Source of the DNA: Monosiga brevicollis MX1
Taxonomy: Eukaryota; Opisthokonta; Choanoflagellata; Craspedida; Salpingoecidae
DNA: 64,000 nucleotides
Direction of reading: 5' to 3'
Assembly (NCBI RefSeq): GCF_000002865.3
Contig: NW_001865059.1
Coordinates: forward strand, 462,237-526,236
Numbering within the stretch: position 1 is the first letter of the stretch; each line of letters starts with the position of its first letter. Positions 23,601 through 35,047 of the stretch are shown here, one piece after another. Position numbers and translations under genes: made by a program. A model generated the notes under the pieces. That model did no database searches. It was not told the origin of the DNA and worked only from the letters and a program-made list of their open reading frames with translations.

Positions 23601-25057
23601 GTTCTTTGCGTGAAACATGAAAAAGACGTCACAGATGCGCACCTCCTGCAGGTCATTCGGTCGTGGGCCATGAGTGCAGATGCGAATCTCGGGGAGTGTG
23701 CATTGTCGCCGCAGACTTACCTCGCCATCATCATCGTCGTCTTCCATGGCATCATCAACAGCCATGAACACGTTTGGCGGCAAGCGGAGTCGGTCCAAGG
23801 GGTAGTTTTCAAAGTCTGGCGCGAGCATGGGATCCAGGACCAAGCAGAGTGAGCAGCAGAAGGCAAGCAGTTGGAAGTAAAAGGCTAGGAAAAGAAAAAC
23901 GTATTTGACACTGACTCTCGTGATGACGCCTCTTGCCATCGGCTTCGCCCTTGAGGTGCTTTCCATCGTAGCGGGTTGTGCCATCGGGCAACTAAGGACA
24001 GATTTAGACCCAGTGGATGAATTTTCATCAGATTACCGCCGAGGGGTGAGAGCGGCAAGGCCGTCGATTCAAGCTGTGAGGCAGCATCGTACTTGATGTA
24101 CGGCAGTGATTTCGCCCAGGTGCCAATGTTCTCCAGCCTCTCGATCAACTTCGGCTCGGTAGCGGCCTTGTGGAAACAGGATGGCCGTGCCCACACCCAC
24201 TTCATCCTGCTCAGGCATCAGATCGAGGGCCACATGCTCCAGATGCTGCGGGGATAGCAGCCATGCATCAATATACAGGTGTAACGAGGCTCGTCGAAAG
24301 AGCCATTGCGTCACTTTGGGCGCTACACGAGTGGCGACCTAGGGATGAAACTAGATGGCCAACCTGTTCGCGGTGCGACGTATCGCCATCGTCCCAGTTG
24401 ACCGTGTACTTGAGGGAGCGGGGATCAAAAGCGGCAACACGCGCGGGATAAAACTGCCAGCCGATCCTGGAGGGAAGTCACATCGTAATCATGACCACGA
24501 TTGCACCGCTCCTGTTCGTGGCGCTTGAGGGGGTTGCGGGTACCGACCAGTGGGCAATGACTTTGTCGCCGACTTGGGGCACGCGCTTCTGCACAGCGGT
24601 TGCTTTGGTATTCTTGCGGGGTGAGAGTTGCTTCGTGGGAGATGCTTGCTTGAGGCCCGTGACCTGGGCCTGGAGCTCATCCCGTTCACGCGTGGTCTGA
24701 GCCAATTGTTGCTGGGTGCCTGAGTCATAGGTAGGTGGTCAACGAAGCGATACCATTGATGAGCTGCGGCTTTGAATATGCCCAGTATCACCGAGCGGGA
24801 TCGACCTACGATCGAGTTCGTTTTCTTTGTCCTTGAGGGCTCGCTCCAGAGTCGCGATCCGGTCGCGATATTCCTGTTGTCGGGATCGATTGCATGATCG
24901 ATCAGTGAATACAGGCAGCGAGGCACAATATCGGGACAGACGAGAGGGCACGCAATGGCGGGGCGCGCTATGGTGGGCAGACCTTGAGCACAGCCTCATG
25001 CTGTTCCACTGGAATCATACTGGCGGTATGTGATTGCGTGATGCACGCGTTACCCAT
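20691..25057 (-). CDS. Tandem-TIR protein with flanking Tudor-like modules and possible N-acylation
   Basis: A short first exon starts at ATG 25057: MGNACITQSHTASMIPVE, donor GTCTGC. Coiled-coil exons follow (EYRDRIATLERALKDKENE; TTRERDELQAQVTGLKQ). Module A comes next: 'VGDKVIAHW', 'GWQFYPARVAAFD', 'KYTVNWDDGDTSHREQ', 'VGTAILFPQGRY', 'HWHLGEIT', 'GKHLKGEADGK'. Two TIR domains follow. TIR1 is about 23640-22770 (CDVFFMFHAKN, KVVVACVSNEFAM); TIR2 is about 22545-21973 (DVFISYCWNNS, GFKVWIDVDRLESG, LVVAFVSDEYAMSENCRTEF). Module A is then repeated as A' ('VRWQFYPAKVISV', 'KYEIQWDDGDVTGRDQ', 'SQVFFPQGRYKG', 'HWHLGQVDKI', 'FHLKGEADQKW'), ending at TAG 20691. TIR domains act as NAD-cleaving enzymes (SARM1-like) or signalling scaffolds. 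The Tudor-like call is fold-level inference. That this is one gene rests on the continuous exon chain and the lack of internal starts. Confidence 0.78.
21973..22545 (-). other. TIR domain 2 (active-site glutamate present)
   Basis: The box 1-like segment is DVFISYCWNNSC, the box 2-like segment is DPRRIKSFLEQNGFKVWID then VDRLESGG, and the core strand/helix is KLVVAFVSDEYAMSENC then RTEFQFACK. The Glu codon (complement of 22079-22081) sits where SARM1-type TIR NADases carry their catalytic Glu, two residues after a C-R pair. The intron between FEELA and GLQNTKL must be spliced, since that frame has a stop immediately before the acceptor. Confidence 0.8.
22770..23640 (-). other. TIR domain 1 (catalytic glutamate absent)
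   Basis: Exons in order: CDVFFMFHAKNASTRIQNP; DALPNYADANAMTSDPRQIR; SDIEAAGLSCWVPEEHPG; AKVVVACVSNEFAM; DKDTRNLFQFAKKTARKP; TTVVGFLISGELYINFQD. It aligns without gaps to TIR2 around the active-site helix (MDKDTRNLFQF against MSENCRTEFQF). The TIR2 Glu position is Leu here (codon complement of 22990-22992) and the Cys is Thr. It is predicted to be non-enzymatic. The intron before TTVVGF appears to use a GC donor (about 22925). Confidence 0.75.
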
Positions 25058-25351
25058 GATACCAGTCCAGCGCGCGGCTGCTTGAGAGTCAGAAAAGTGA
25101 GTAGCAATCGGAGAGTGGGGCAGGGGGCGGAGTCAGCAAGGCACGATGGAGTTGAGTGCCACTCGAGCCAGACAGAGGCGATTCTCGCACAGTAATCTCC
25201 TCATGTCCTCCCCAAGGGCACGACAACGTACCTCGTGAAGATCGTGTGGGATATACCCACGGCCACGGCCACGGTAGTCGTCAGGGTCTTTCCCCTCGTC
25301 AATCTGGATCCACAAACAAACAAATGCGGTTTTCTGGCGCTGGCGCTGGCG

Positions 25352-25396
<45 letters not shown>

Positions 25397-26530
25397 CCAA
25401 AAAAACTCAAAAACACACACATACAACAAAGGATTATAGAGATGGAGATTGTTGGTGAGGACAGTTTCAGAGATGCATGCGAGTCAGAGTAAAAAACGGA
25501 GCGGTTATAGTATGGATATTAAGCGTCATAAGAGGAGGCGTCATTCTTTCAATACGACAAGAGAGGCGAGAGAGTCTGATGGGCTTGACTGGCGGATCGG
25601 ACGCCGCCCATACGTAAGTACGGGCGCACATGAGATGTGTTCTGCCACGCGGCGTCCTCTGGGTGTGTGGTTGACCGGTTTGCATTGTCTTTGCCATCGC
25701 TTGGTGCAAAGGAACAGTCCAGCTGGAACCCACGAAAATGATTGGATTCGAGTAGGACAGCCGTGTCCGTTTGCCTAGCCGAGGGTCCGACCACGGCATG
25801 GCATCGCCGCGCAGTCTGTGATGGATGTGCATGGTTGGGGACAAAGGCAGGAAAACAAGGCATTCTGGTTGAAACTTGATCCCAGACTTCATGTGCTCGG
25901 TCAGGGCCGATTCGGAGGTGATTCATGATGCCGCAGCATGTTGCAGACTGCGTTGGGGCAAATGTTTGGCATGTAGAGAAGAAGAAAGGACGAAGCGTGG
26001 TCGCAGCCTAGAGATGCGGGCGTCCACAAGGAATAGGGGAAACGGTTGTGGTGCTCTTGGTGGTGCTGAAGGGATAAGAAGAAGGGGATTTTTTTTTTCA
26101 TATTTTTATATTTTTGGCAAGGTTCAGTTTTCGCGGCCTGTCACTACCCTATCTGCTGCTTTTACCAGCTGGCAGGGAGACGGGGCCTCGGTAGGTCCTG
26201 GGTGGACGGCGAGAGTTGGTCATGGAAACGGTCACAAGAGGCGTTTAGACAGTGCCCGAAGACATTTGCGATGCCTTGGAAGCTACAAGGGGGTAGGAGA
26301 TTGTTGTATAAGAGCAGGCATGAGATGAGCTATGGCAGAGGAGGTAGAAGGGAATCGTGCCAGGTATGGGTCGAGTGACAACACTGACCGGCCATGGGGC
26401 TGGTTTCTATCGCGCCAGCGGGCAGCACATTCGGGGTCGACTCGACAATTTGGCGCAGACGCATCACTATGGGCATCAGTGCAAGGCGGGGGTGATGAGC
26501 GGGTGATGAGCGAATCGACGGGTTGGTGAG
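25058..26530. other. Region with no confident gene; (CA)n repeat and weak ORF
   Basis: It holds a (CA)n array at about 25354-25393. On the minus strand, an exon-like stretch from an ATG at 25926 (MNHLRIGPDRAHEV) to about 25615 has plausible codon use and a GTGCGC donor. A second short stretch at about 25310-25235 (DEGKDPDDYRGRGRGYI) also has a donor. Together they may be a small gene, but no family is recognised and no terminus can be set. The T-rich stretch at about 26090-26120 looks non-coding. Confidence 0.3.
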
Positions 26531-28604
26531 TCACGGCGGCGGGCAGAGGCAGCGCATACTTTGCTCCTCAAGGATGGTGGCTCGTGCTTCCTCGGTCTCG
26601 GCGGTCTTGGTGAGGCTGGGGTCGGGCTTTCGGCAGCCAGGGAACAGAATTAGCAGGGCGGACATGTTGTCCTTGGAACCAAGCTCTAGGCAGTAGTCGA
26701 GAAGCAGGTCGGCGATACGCTCTGCGTCGTAGCCGCGCTCGAGGAAAAAGTTGACAACCAGTTGGACACCCTCGTTGGTCAGCACGTCCCAGATGCCGTC
26801 ACAGGCCAGGACCAAGAACTCATCCTTGGGAGTTCGGGAGATGCTGGTGGTGTCCGACAACGCGGTCACCTTCTGCTCCTCGGGCTTGAGGTCTGGCCTA
26901 TCCTTGTATTCGTAGTCACCAATGGCACGGGACACGGCCAAGTTACCGCAAACGCGGCCCATCTCAATGAAACCACCCGCGTTCTAAAACAGGACGGCGG
27001 CCAGGGCAGCGCGATGCGATGCGATGCCAACACCATACAAATGAGTGTTTGGTCACGGCTGGAAAAAGTGCGAGATGCACGGCAAAGCAAACGGCACCTT
27101 GATTCGCTGTGTCTCAATCTCATCTGAGGGCTTGTGATCAGAGGTGGCAAACTTGACCTTGCCATCCGACACTAGCACAGCCCGGGAGTCACCTGTTGGT
27201 GTCAAGCCGGCGGACGTGACGTGAGTTTGTTTCGCGAAAACCAAAGCACTGGGCCCGGCAAAGAAATCAACAAGTGAAGCACGAGACAACCAGACACACG
27301 AGCAGGCAGTGCACATTGAAACGAGGACAAAAGAAAAGCGAGCCAAGAAGAAAAGGAAGCGCAGGGATGCTTGGACACGACGGCCCAGAACAGGCAAAGA
27401 AACAAGCTACAACAACATCATCGGCGACAAGTCCTCGACCAAGAAGCGACAGGATGTCACGCGGATGGACTACGCATCAGAGGAAATGGCGTCGCGCGGA
27501 TTGTGAACGAACCGCAGTTGCACAGGACAACGGAAGTCTCAGTGACAAAACCGCAGATGACGGTTGAACCGGAGCGGTCGTGGCCGGCCTTGAGCCTGAA
27601 ATCAAGGAGGGAGGCGTAGGGGAAGTGAGGGGATAAAAAGACACGTCGGTGGCCAGCTTCAAGGGAAAAGGCCAAGAGGGAAAAATGACGTACTGGGGGT
27701 GCTTCTCCTTGATGGCTTCATCCAGCTCGAAAAGACCCTTGGACAGGACCTGCTCGAGGTTGGCAGCCGACTGCCAAGGTGCGGAAGAGAAAAAGTGAGA
27801 CACGCATTCAAAAGAGGGCAAGACGTGATGATGGGGGGGGGGTTCTTATCAACGCCACATGGGTTTAAAAGTTTGGTTGCGAACAAACCTTATCACCCTT
27901 GGTGTAGGCTTCGGTGCTTGTAATGGCTTGGATAAAAATCTCGCCGCTGGAAGGAGCAAAAAAGAGAAGCAAAGGCATGAGAGAGAGAGAGAGAGAGAGA
28001 AAAGGGGGGGATGAGTACACGCTTATATGTGTGTGTGTGTACATGAAAAGGGTGGGGTAGAGTGAGACCCATTTGGGTCTCGAGGGTGATTGATGGTTTG
28101 GCTTGCAAGATTGGCAGACGGCGAGACATACGCTGTGGTGGAGACGGTTTTGCCACCATGACCATCAAAGACTACAACGGTTGAGAGTTAAGGGGATGAG
28201 ACGCGATGGACAAGAGAAGGTGACAGAGAAGGGGCAAAGAGGGAGCCAAAAAAAAAAAAACCGGTCAGAGGTTCAGACGCACCGGCAAAGAGAGCGCCGT
28301 TGGGCAGATTGGGCAGGTCGGCCGAGACAGCATGGGCATCCTGTTGTGTCGACGTCAACAGGGTGAGACAAGGACGGGGACACCAAGAGAAATAAATGTG
28401 GCCAGAAACAATCGAGCGAGGAGGGGATGGCCCGCAACGCGAGACGGCTTCAACGCGGCATGGGGGTCCTGGACAAGTCAGGGGACGTACCTCCATGTGG
28501 ATGCGCCAGCCCTGCATGGAGCTCAGGGCGTAGCTGAGGCCATTGGGAAGGGTGGCAGCGTCATGGTGTTTCTCCGTGACGGGTTTCTCGAGAAAGGCGC
28601 CCAT
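26531..28604 (-). CDS. PP2C-family Ser/Thr phosphatase, PPM1A/B type
   Basis: ATG 28604 opens [20 protein letters not shown], then [17 protein letters not shown], close to PPM1A/B (MGAFLDKPKMEKHN...[14 protein letters not shown]). Later exons read [36 protein letters not shown] (the metal-binding DGHGG motif); [79 protein letters not shown]; and a last block with [34 protein letters not shown] and [11 protein letters not shown]. All PP2C metal-coordinating motifs are present, so it should be an active Mg/Mn-dependent phosphatase. The MGAFL start is the known myristoylation site in PPM1A/B. Stop TGA is at the complement of 26531-26533. About six short introns. Confidence 0.93.
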
Positions 28605-28937
28605 GGTCCAAGGTCTCGTCGCAACGACGACGACGCGGCGGCGATAGGTATCGGTGCGTGGTGGTGCAACGGAAGGGGAAGGCGACTAACTGGAGCGTGT
28701 GATGATGAGGATGATGATGACCCTACAACCCCCCGCGCGCGCGCGAGGGAGACACAACAAGCGCACACAATGCGAGGCACACACGATGAGTGACAGATGC
28801 CAAGCGGGGACGATTAAGCGCAAGCCAAGTCAGATGCCACATCCCCCATGGAGTCACACACGCCGCCTTCTCCCCAATCTCCCCTCGGCCATGCATTCAA
28901 CGCGCTGCCATGGATTTTTTTTTACCCCGAGAGCTCT

Positions 28938-29592
<655 letters not shown>

Positions 29593-30860
29593 TCATGATC
29601 AGCCAAAGAATCAAAACAGTCAGCATTGCCTTAACAACGTTCAGGGGCAAGGGCCGCAATCTCAATCATTGGATGAGGGGTTTCAGGGCGATGGCAGCTG
29701 GTCTGGCTGTTGAATCTTGAATCGACACGGCCAATGGCAGGAGTGGCTTTGGGGATCAAGTCTGGGGTCAGCAAGGAGCACGCACAGACTGTACCGGGTA
29801 GAAAAGTGGCGCTCTTAAAGACCAAAGCCTGCCCATAGTCAGTGTGTTATTACAAGCAGACGACGACCGCGCGTTGTGTCTCCCAAATGTGGCCGTTGAG
29901 AAACGCGCACGCTCTCCGCTGTGGTTGGCTCCACCCTTGCATTCATTTTGCTCCTGTCCTGCTCTCGCACATCCGAATCAACCGGGTTCTTCCCGTTACC
30001 CGATCACCTGGCCGCCAATACACTCGGCTCGACCCCCCAAGCAGCCCAGTCCAGTCAAGGTCTTACCGGTGCTGTTGACAACGCATGTCTGTGTTACGGT
30101 CAGGGAGGGCGTTTGGGTGTGACGGCTAACACGAGGTTTCGCATGTAAAGCGATCTCCATGTGTGATGTGATGAAACATGGTCAAAGGGGGTCAGATGTT
30201 ATACGGGCTTTTGCTTTCGACCCCCCACCCCAATGGCACACGTAGCGAGTCGCATGTGGTGGGGGTGTCAAGCCAGTTGCAGCAATTCTCAGATGTCAGA
30301 ATGTCAGAAAATATAGGGCGCCGAGCGAGAAAAGTCAGACTTTTTTTGGCGGGCCGGGGAGGGGTCATGGCGCTGACGGTGATCGTTATGCGGTACTTAA
30401 ACTGGCGCAGTCTCGCCGATCTTCACAAGAATGTTCATGTCCATTTCAACACACAACACCACAGGCCCGACAATTTCCACCTTTTTTTTTTTTTTTTGAT
30501 TTGTTCTTCTTTTTCCTATCTCCCTCGACCGATGAGCGTGCTTGATTCCGCCTTGACGCCTGATCGGATCGGGGGATAGAAAGACTCGAATAAAGAGCAA
30601 TTGCAGCGAGCTCGGATAAAGTGTTGACCCGTTGACAAATTACACCGTTCATTCATGCACACCACAACAGTAGAATCCAAAAGGGTAGAGATCACCAAAC
30701 CAGCGCTTGGAGACGGATTCAATCGCAGCACATGCTCATGTGCAGTGCACATCCAAATCATCTACCGCCATGATCGCCAAGCACAGCCCAGGATGAGAGC
30801 ACTCAAGGTTCCCCTCCACACACCTGACGCATCGACGCCGCATCACAGTGGCGCCACAGA
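29593..30860. other. Intergenic, no confident gene; T17 tract
   Basis: A minus-strand frame at 29825-29631 (FKSATFLPGTVCACSLL) and a plus-strand frame at 29844-30122 are the only stretches with some coding character. Neither could be extended across splice sites in a consistent phase. A T tract lies at about 30482-30498. It could hold one or two exons of an unrecognised minus-strand gene. Confidence 0.35.
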
Positions 30861-32512
30861 TCAGCCTTTGAACATACCCGGCTCCTCGGCCACACGCGGC
30901 GTGCTGTCGTCAATCTTATACATGTCCAAGACCTCACGCTCAATCTCGTCCGTCTCACCAATGACCACCAGTGAATGGAGCGGAGGGCCAAAGTCCACCG
31001 TCACCAACTGCAAACCCAACCCAACAGTCCCCAGGTAAAATCAAGGTCAGGAGCACGCAATTGTGCTTGGTAGGGGCGACGAGTGTCTACTTATAACATT
31101 TCCATTATTCTTCATTGTCCCAAAGTGCCCGCAAAAACCAGCTCACCTCACTGAGCGTGCCAAAGACAATGCGCTGGTCCGTGCAGCCAACACGGGCCAC
31201 TCCTACGGCCAGGCTGTCGGGGCCGCACACGCCCTCACCATACTTTTCCTCGACCTCCAGCAATTGCTTCGCACACTACTTTGCAAATCAAAGTGTATCA
31301 GCGCAGTCGACCGCGCAGGGTAGCACGACTGGCTCCGTTGGAAGCCAACTCGCACCTGGTTCACGGTCATGTAGCGCGGGGGCTCAAAGATCTTGCGACC
31401 CTTGATCAGGTTTTCAATTGACTGTTCCTTCACCTTGATGTCTTTTTGCGGTGCCACAGCCCAGGGTGAGAGCGGGCAAGACGACGCGCCTGGCCTCAAG
31501 GTGCAGCTGGGCCTCATGTCAGCCCATGACGTACCAACAAGACACAACGTGTGCAGACCCATGTCCTTGTTGGCCTTCATCTTGGCATAAAACGAGTCTG
31601 GACGCCACTGCTCCGTAAAAAAGACAATGCTCACCTATCAGTCAGGACATGCAAACACGTCAAAAGACACGCGTGGGTAGAGTCTGGGCCGGCTGGCTGT
31701 TGGCAGACCCTCACCGTGCGTCCAAAGTTGTAGAGTTGGAGCCCACAGCAGCCGATCGCGTTCATGATCGAGGCATTGTGCACGGCTTGGCAAGGCACCT
31801 GATTTCGCGACCAGGAGGAGGCATGGGTCAGTTGGCGGATACACCGGTGCGACTGAGCCTCGGCGGCGTTGCAACGTTTGACTCCTGTTCATAATGCAAG
31901 TGCACGCGGGAAGAGTGAGGCGCGCTGACTCACGCCCAGGCTCTTGCAGCGGGTGACAAGGTCGGTGTGCGTGGTGGCAGCAAAGGGGTCGCCCACCACC
32001 AGGAGGGCAATGTCCTTCTCCTTGGCCGGGAGCAACAAACGCTCTTCGCACTGCTGCTCCACAAGCTCACGGTCAGCAACCGTCACGGGACGTCCATAAA
32101 AGGCTTCCTGCGTGTGAGCGCACCGCCGTCAGGTCATGCCGCCATGGCAAGGGCGCGCGCGGCAAGAGTATCAATGCCTGTCTGTCTGTCACACAGGGGA
32201 CACGAGTGGGGGTCGGGCATTTGCAGGTCCAGCGCACCAGCTTGTCACTGTTAACCATCAGAATGGCCGTGTAGGCCTCGAGAAACACTTCATCACACCG
32301 CTTGACAATCTCGAGCCCGCGCGCCGTGATATCCTGCCGCCCAAGCCACGTGGCCCGTGAGTGCCCTTGCCCGCGCCATCAAGCATCAATCCCTCCAAAC
32401 AGGGTGATACCACACCGCCATTCCTCACAACACCCACGCCCAGAGGGTGCGAGGGAGATGGACAGAGACCGACCTTCTCATCGCTCAAACCCAGACCAAT
32501 CAGGTAAAACAT
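30861..32512 (-). CDS. DPH5: Diphthine methyl ester synthase (DPH5)
   Basis: ATG 32512 opens [13 protein letters not shown] (human MLYLIGLGLGDAK). The exons continue with [15 protein letters not shown], '[14 protein letters not shown]', [17 protein letters not shown] (the SAM-binding GDP loop), [84 protein letters not shown] and [12 protein letters not shown], ending PGMFKG at TGA (complement of 30861-30863). This is full length compared with the family's ~285 residues. DPH5 uses S-adenosylmethionine to methylate the modified histidine intermediate in eEF2 diphthamide biosynthesis (cytosol). About six introns. The 32555-32755 repeat lies directly upstream. Confidence 0.96.
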
Positions 32513-32554
32513 CCTGCCGGTGCCTGCTCCCCCTGCTGCGAAACTGAGAGACGG

Positions 32555-32755
32555 AGAGCGACGGAGAGAGAGAGAGAGTTTGAGAGTTTGAGAGTTTGAG
32601 AGAGAGAGAGTTTGAGAGTTTGAGAGAGAGAGAGTTTGAGAGTTTGAGAGAGAGTTTGAGAGTTTGAGAGAGAGAGAGTTTGAGAGTTTGAGAGAGAGTT
32701 TGAGAGAGAGAGAGAGAGTTTGAGAGAGTTTGAGAGAGAGAGAGAGAGAGAGAGC
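32555..32755. repeat. GAGA/TTTGAGAG composite microsatellite
   Basis: About 200 bp of (GA)n interrupted by many GAGTTTGAGAGTTTGAGAG units. It begins ~43 bp upstream of the DPH5 start codon, so it probably lies in the DPH5 5' UTR or promoter (CT on the coding strand). Confidence 0.95.
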
Positions 32756-33011
32756 ACATAAAAGTCTGACAACACATTGTCAGACAATTGATGCACGCGG
32801 GTGGGTGTCACCTGAATTTTTTTTTTTAAGAGCAAGAGGGCACGGCGGCGGGGGTGTGTTGATGGCTTGATAGGGTGGTTCTGGACTTTGTGAGGAGAGC
32901 GCAGCTGGTGGTTCTGGGCTTTGGGAGGAGAGCGTGGTGGGTGGCGGGTGGAGCGCTGTTTGTGGCTGGGACTTTTGGGGTAGATTTTGTGCGGGTTGGA
33001 GCAGGGCAGCC

Positions 33012-34732
33012 ATGTTTGTGCATCGATGCCGTGTGTTTCAGGCGGCGCAGGCGCAGCGATGCGGCAAGTTTGGAGCGCGGTTGGCGCCATTGGCGCAGCC
33101 GCACGCCGTGGCCGTGGCCAGTGACGATCAGGTGTTGGTGGTTGGAGTCGAACCAGCCCCGGCAGCAGAGTTGCAGCAAACATCGGGTGCCATCTACGCT
33201 TCCAACGAGCTGCGCGCCAGCTACCAGATGCCCATTTCCTGTCACCAGCGTTCCAACGCCGTCATCCAATCCCTTACGGCTCACTACTTTCAAGATCGCG
33301 TCGCACTCCTAGCATGCGACAACGCTGGCCACTGCACCCTCTCAAAGCACATGGCCAGTCAACTGGGCCAGCCCCAAGCCGCCCTTACCGATGCGGACCC
33401 CCTCGAGCACACCCACTATACCCTGCCCGTCACCAGTGCTGGTGGGTCCGACGCTTTTGAACAAGGACGCTGCGCCCTGAAATACCACCTGCGTCCTTAA
33501 GCATCAGCTAGGAATCGACCTCACCGCGCGCCTCACCCAATCTGCTGCTCTTGCTTGTCCGTCAGGCTGGGTCAAGGGTGCCTATGCCCCCGAGCATGAT
33601 GCCGCGGCCATTGTTCACAACCCATCGCGCACTCTCTACATTTATAGCGGCCACACGTGAGTCAGAATGTTATTTGCTCAGTACACTGTCCACATTGGCC
33701 ACGCACGCCCTTCTCCGCCCCGACTCATGCGCGCACGCCGCGCCCGAGACACAGCCTCCAACACCGCATCGTCCTGCAAGGACCACCGCACGACGTGCGC
33801 TTCCACACGCTACCAAAGCGCGGCGAGCCCATTGTGTTGGTGGCAGAAGGTTGGTCCGCTTTCGCTCGCAGCATCCATTCCACGTGCTTTCTCGTTCATA
33901 GCCCCCTCCCTCATGCAAGTTGCCGGCCCACGCGTCCAGGTCGAGCCGTCTCGACCTTTGACGTCAAAACAGGCAAACAATTGCGCCGCGAGCTCATTGC
34001 CAAGAAAGCACTCTACACTTTGGCCGTTGCGCCCGGTGTTGTAGGCGCTGCCGGTGCCGAGCGCAACACCATCGTCTGTGACGTCAGCAATTGGACTGTC
34101 AAAGGCATCGTCCGCAGCGCCCTCAAATACGAGGTCACCTTTTGTGACTTTGCAATCTCCCCCAACAGCAAAGAGCTCTCTCCGCTGGCATTTGCCGGAA
34201 GCTCCACCGACTCGGAGGTGGCCTGCGGAAGCTGGCAGAAATCCTACAAGGTGCGCGCCTGCCTGGTCGACATTGTCACAGGCGCTCTTTTTTTTTTTTT
34301 TTTTTTTTCTGTCTGACCTGACCTCCGTTCATGCCCCCTGGCTAACCATGCTCCCCATTCACGCTTGATAGCTGGCCAAGTCCAATGCTCGATCGACAGA
34401 GCTTAGCAAAAGCTTTCGTGCCGAAAGTCGCTACGTTGGCTTGGGGCGCAGTCTCAATTCAAGTACGTCTTTTTGCCCACTGCCCTGCGTGTCGACACGT
34501 GCACCACTCGTGCCCCTCACTTGCTCACACCATGTCCAACTCTGTTTCGACGATTCGACGCGCAGACAATCTGTGGGGCTTGACGGTCAGCGGTATGCTA
34601 TATTGGATGCAAAACTTTGACTGCATTGGTCAAGCCGCCGTGACAACCACCGACGCCGTGACAACCACCGACGCTAGCGGTGAAGCTTCCGGAGAGCCTC
34701 CAGCGCAACGAGCCAAGCTCGAGGAAAATTGA
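33012..34732 (+). CDS. Unknown protein, possibly a WD40-like beta-propeller
   Basis: ATG 33012 (MFVHRCRVFQAAQAQRCGKF). The exon runs to about 33440-33490 and holds beta-strand-like repeats ('AVAVASDDQVLVVGVEP', 'DRVALLACDNAGHCTL'). Further exons read 'HQLGIDLTARLTQSA' to 'HNPSRTLYIYSGHT' (donor GTGAGT), 'GPPHDVRFHTLPKRGEPIVL', 'VSTFDVKTGKQLRRELIAK', 'RNTIVCDVSNWTVKGIVR', 'FCDFAISPNSKELSPLAFA', and a last exon DNLWGLTVSGMLYWMQNFD. That exon contains a duplicated AVTTTD unit and ends QRAKLEEN at TGA 34730-34732. The regular beta-strand/turn pattern suggests a propeller, but WD dipeptides are not seen and the family is unrecognised. One intron near 33440-33501 could not be phased cleanly. A T21 tract at 34288-34308 lies in an intron. 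Confidence 0.65.
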
Positions 34733-35047
34733 TCCCGTCTCAGAAACGTGCATGCAATTGATGGGTTTCAGTTGAGCTCTTTTTCTTTCAGCAGCAAGGA
34801 TTACTGTGCTCTTTGTCACCGCATCGCAGCGCGAGCCCAAGTAGACCGGTGCTCCATTCTGAATTTCCACCAGAGAAGAAATGGCGGTGAACGCAATGGC
34901 AAAGAAAGCTCCTAAAATTGTACCTGCAAATGGAAAAGTGCCCTCATACTCTCTTTTTTCTTCCATGTGAGCACAGTTATGTGCACTCAACAGGAGAGTG
35001 TTGTCTATGTAGCAAGGCAGACTCGCAGCCAACTGCACGGGAGATGT
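34733..35047. other. Short region between convergent genes; possible alternative 3' exon
   Basis: A minus-strand frame (about 34925-34740) reads TILGAFFAIAFTAISSLVEI, which looks like a membrane segment, and follows a TTTGCAG acceptor. It could be an alternative C-terminal exon of the EDEM-MRH gene, since a phase-compatible GT exists after the last MRH cysteine. It could also be chance. Confidence 0.25.

Noticed and set aside
25549-25926. Extension of the TIR gene upstream to this exon-like ORF
   Set aside because: The MGNAC start at 25057 gives a complete 5' end, and no phase-consistent join from this ORF was found.
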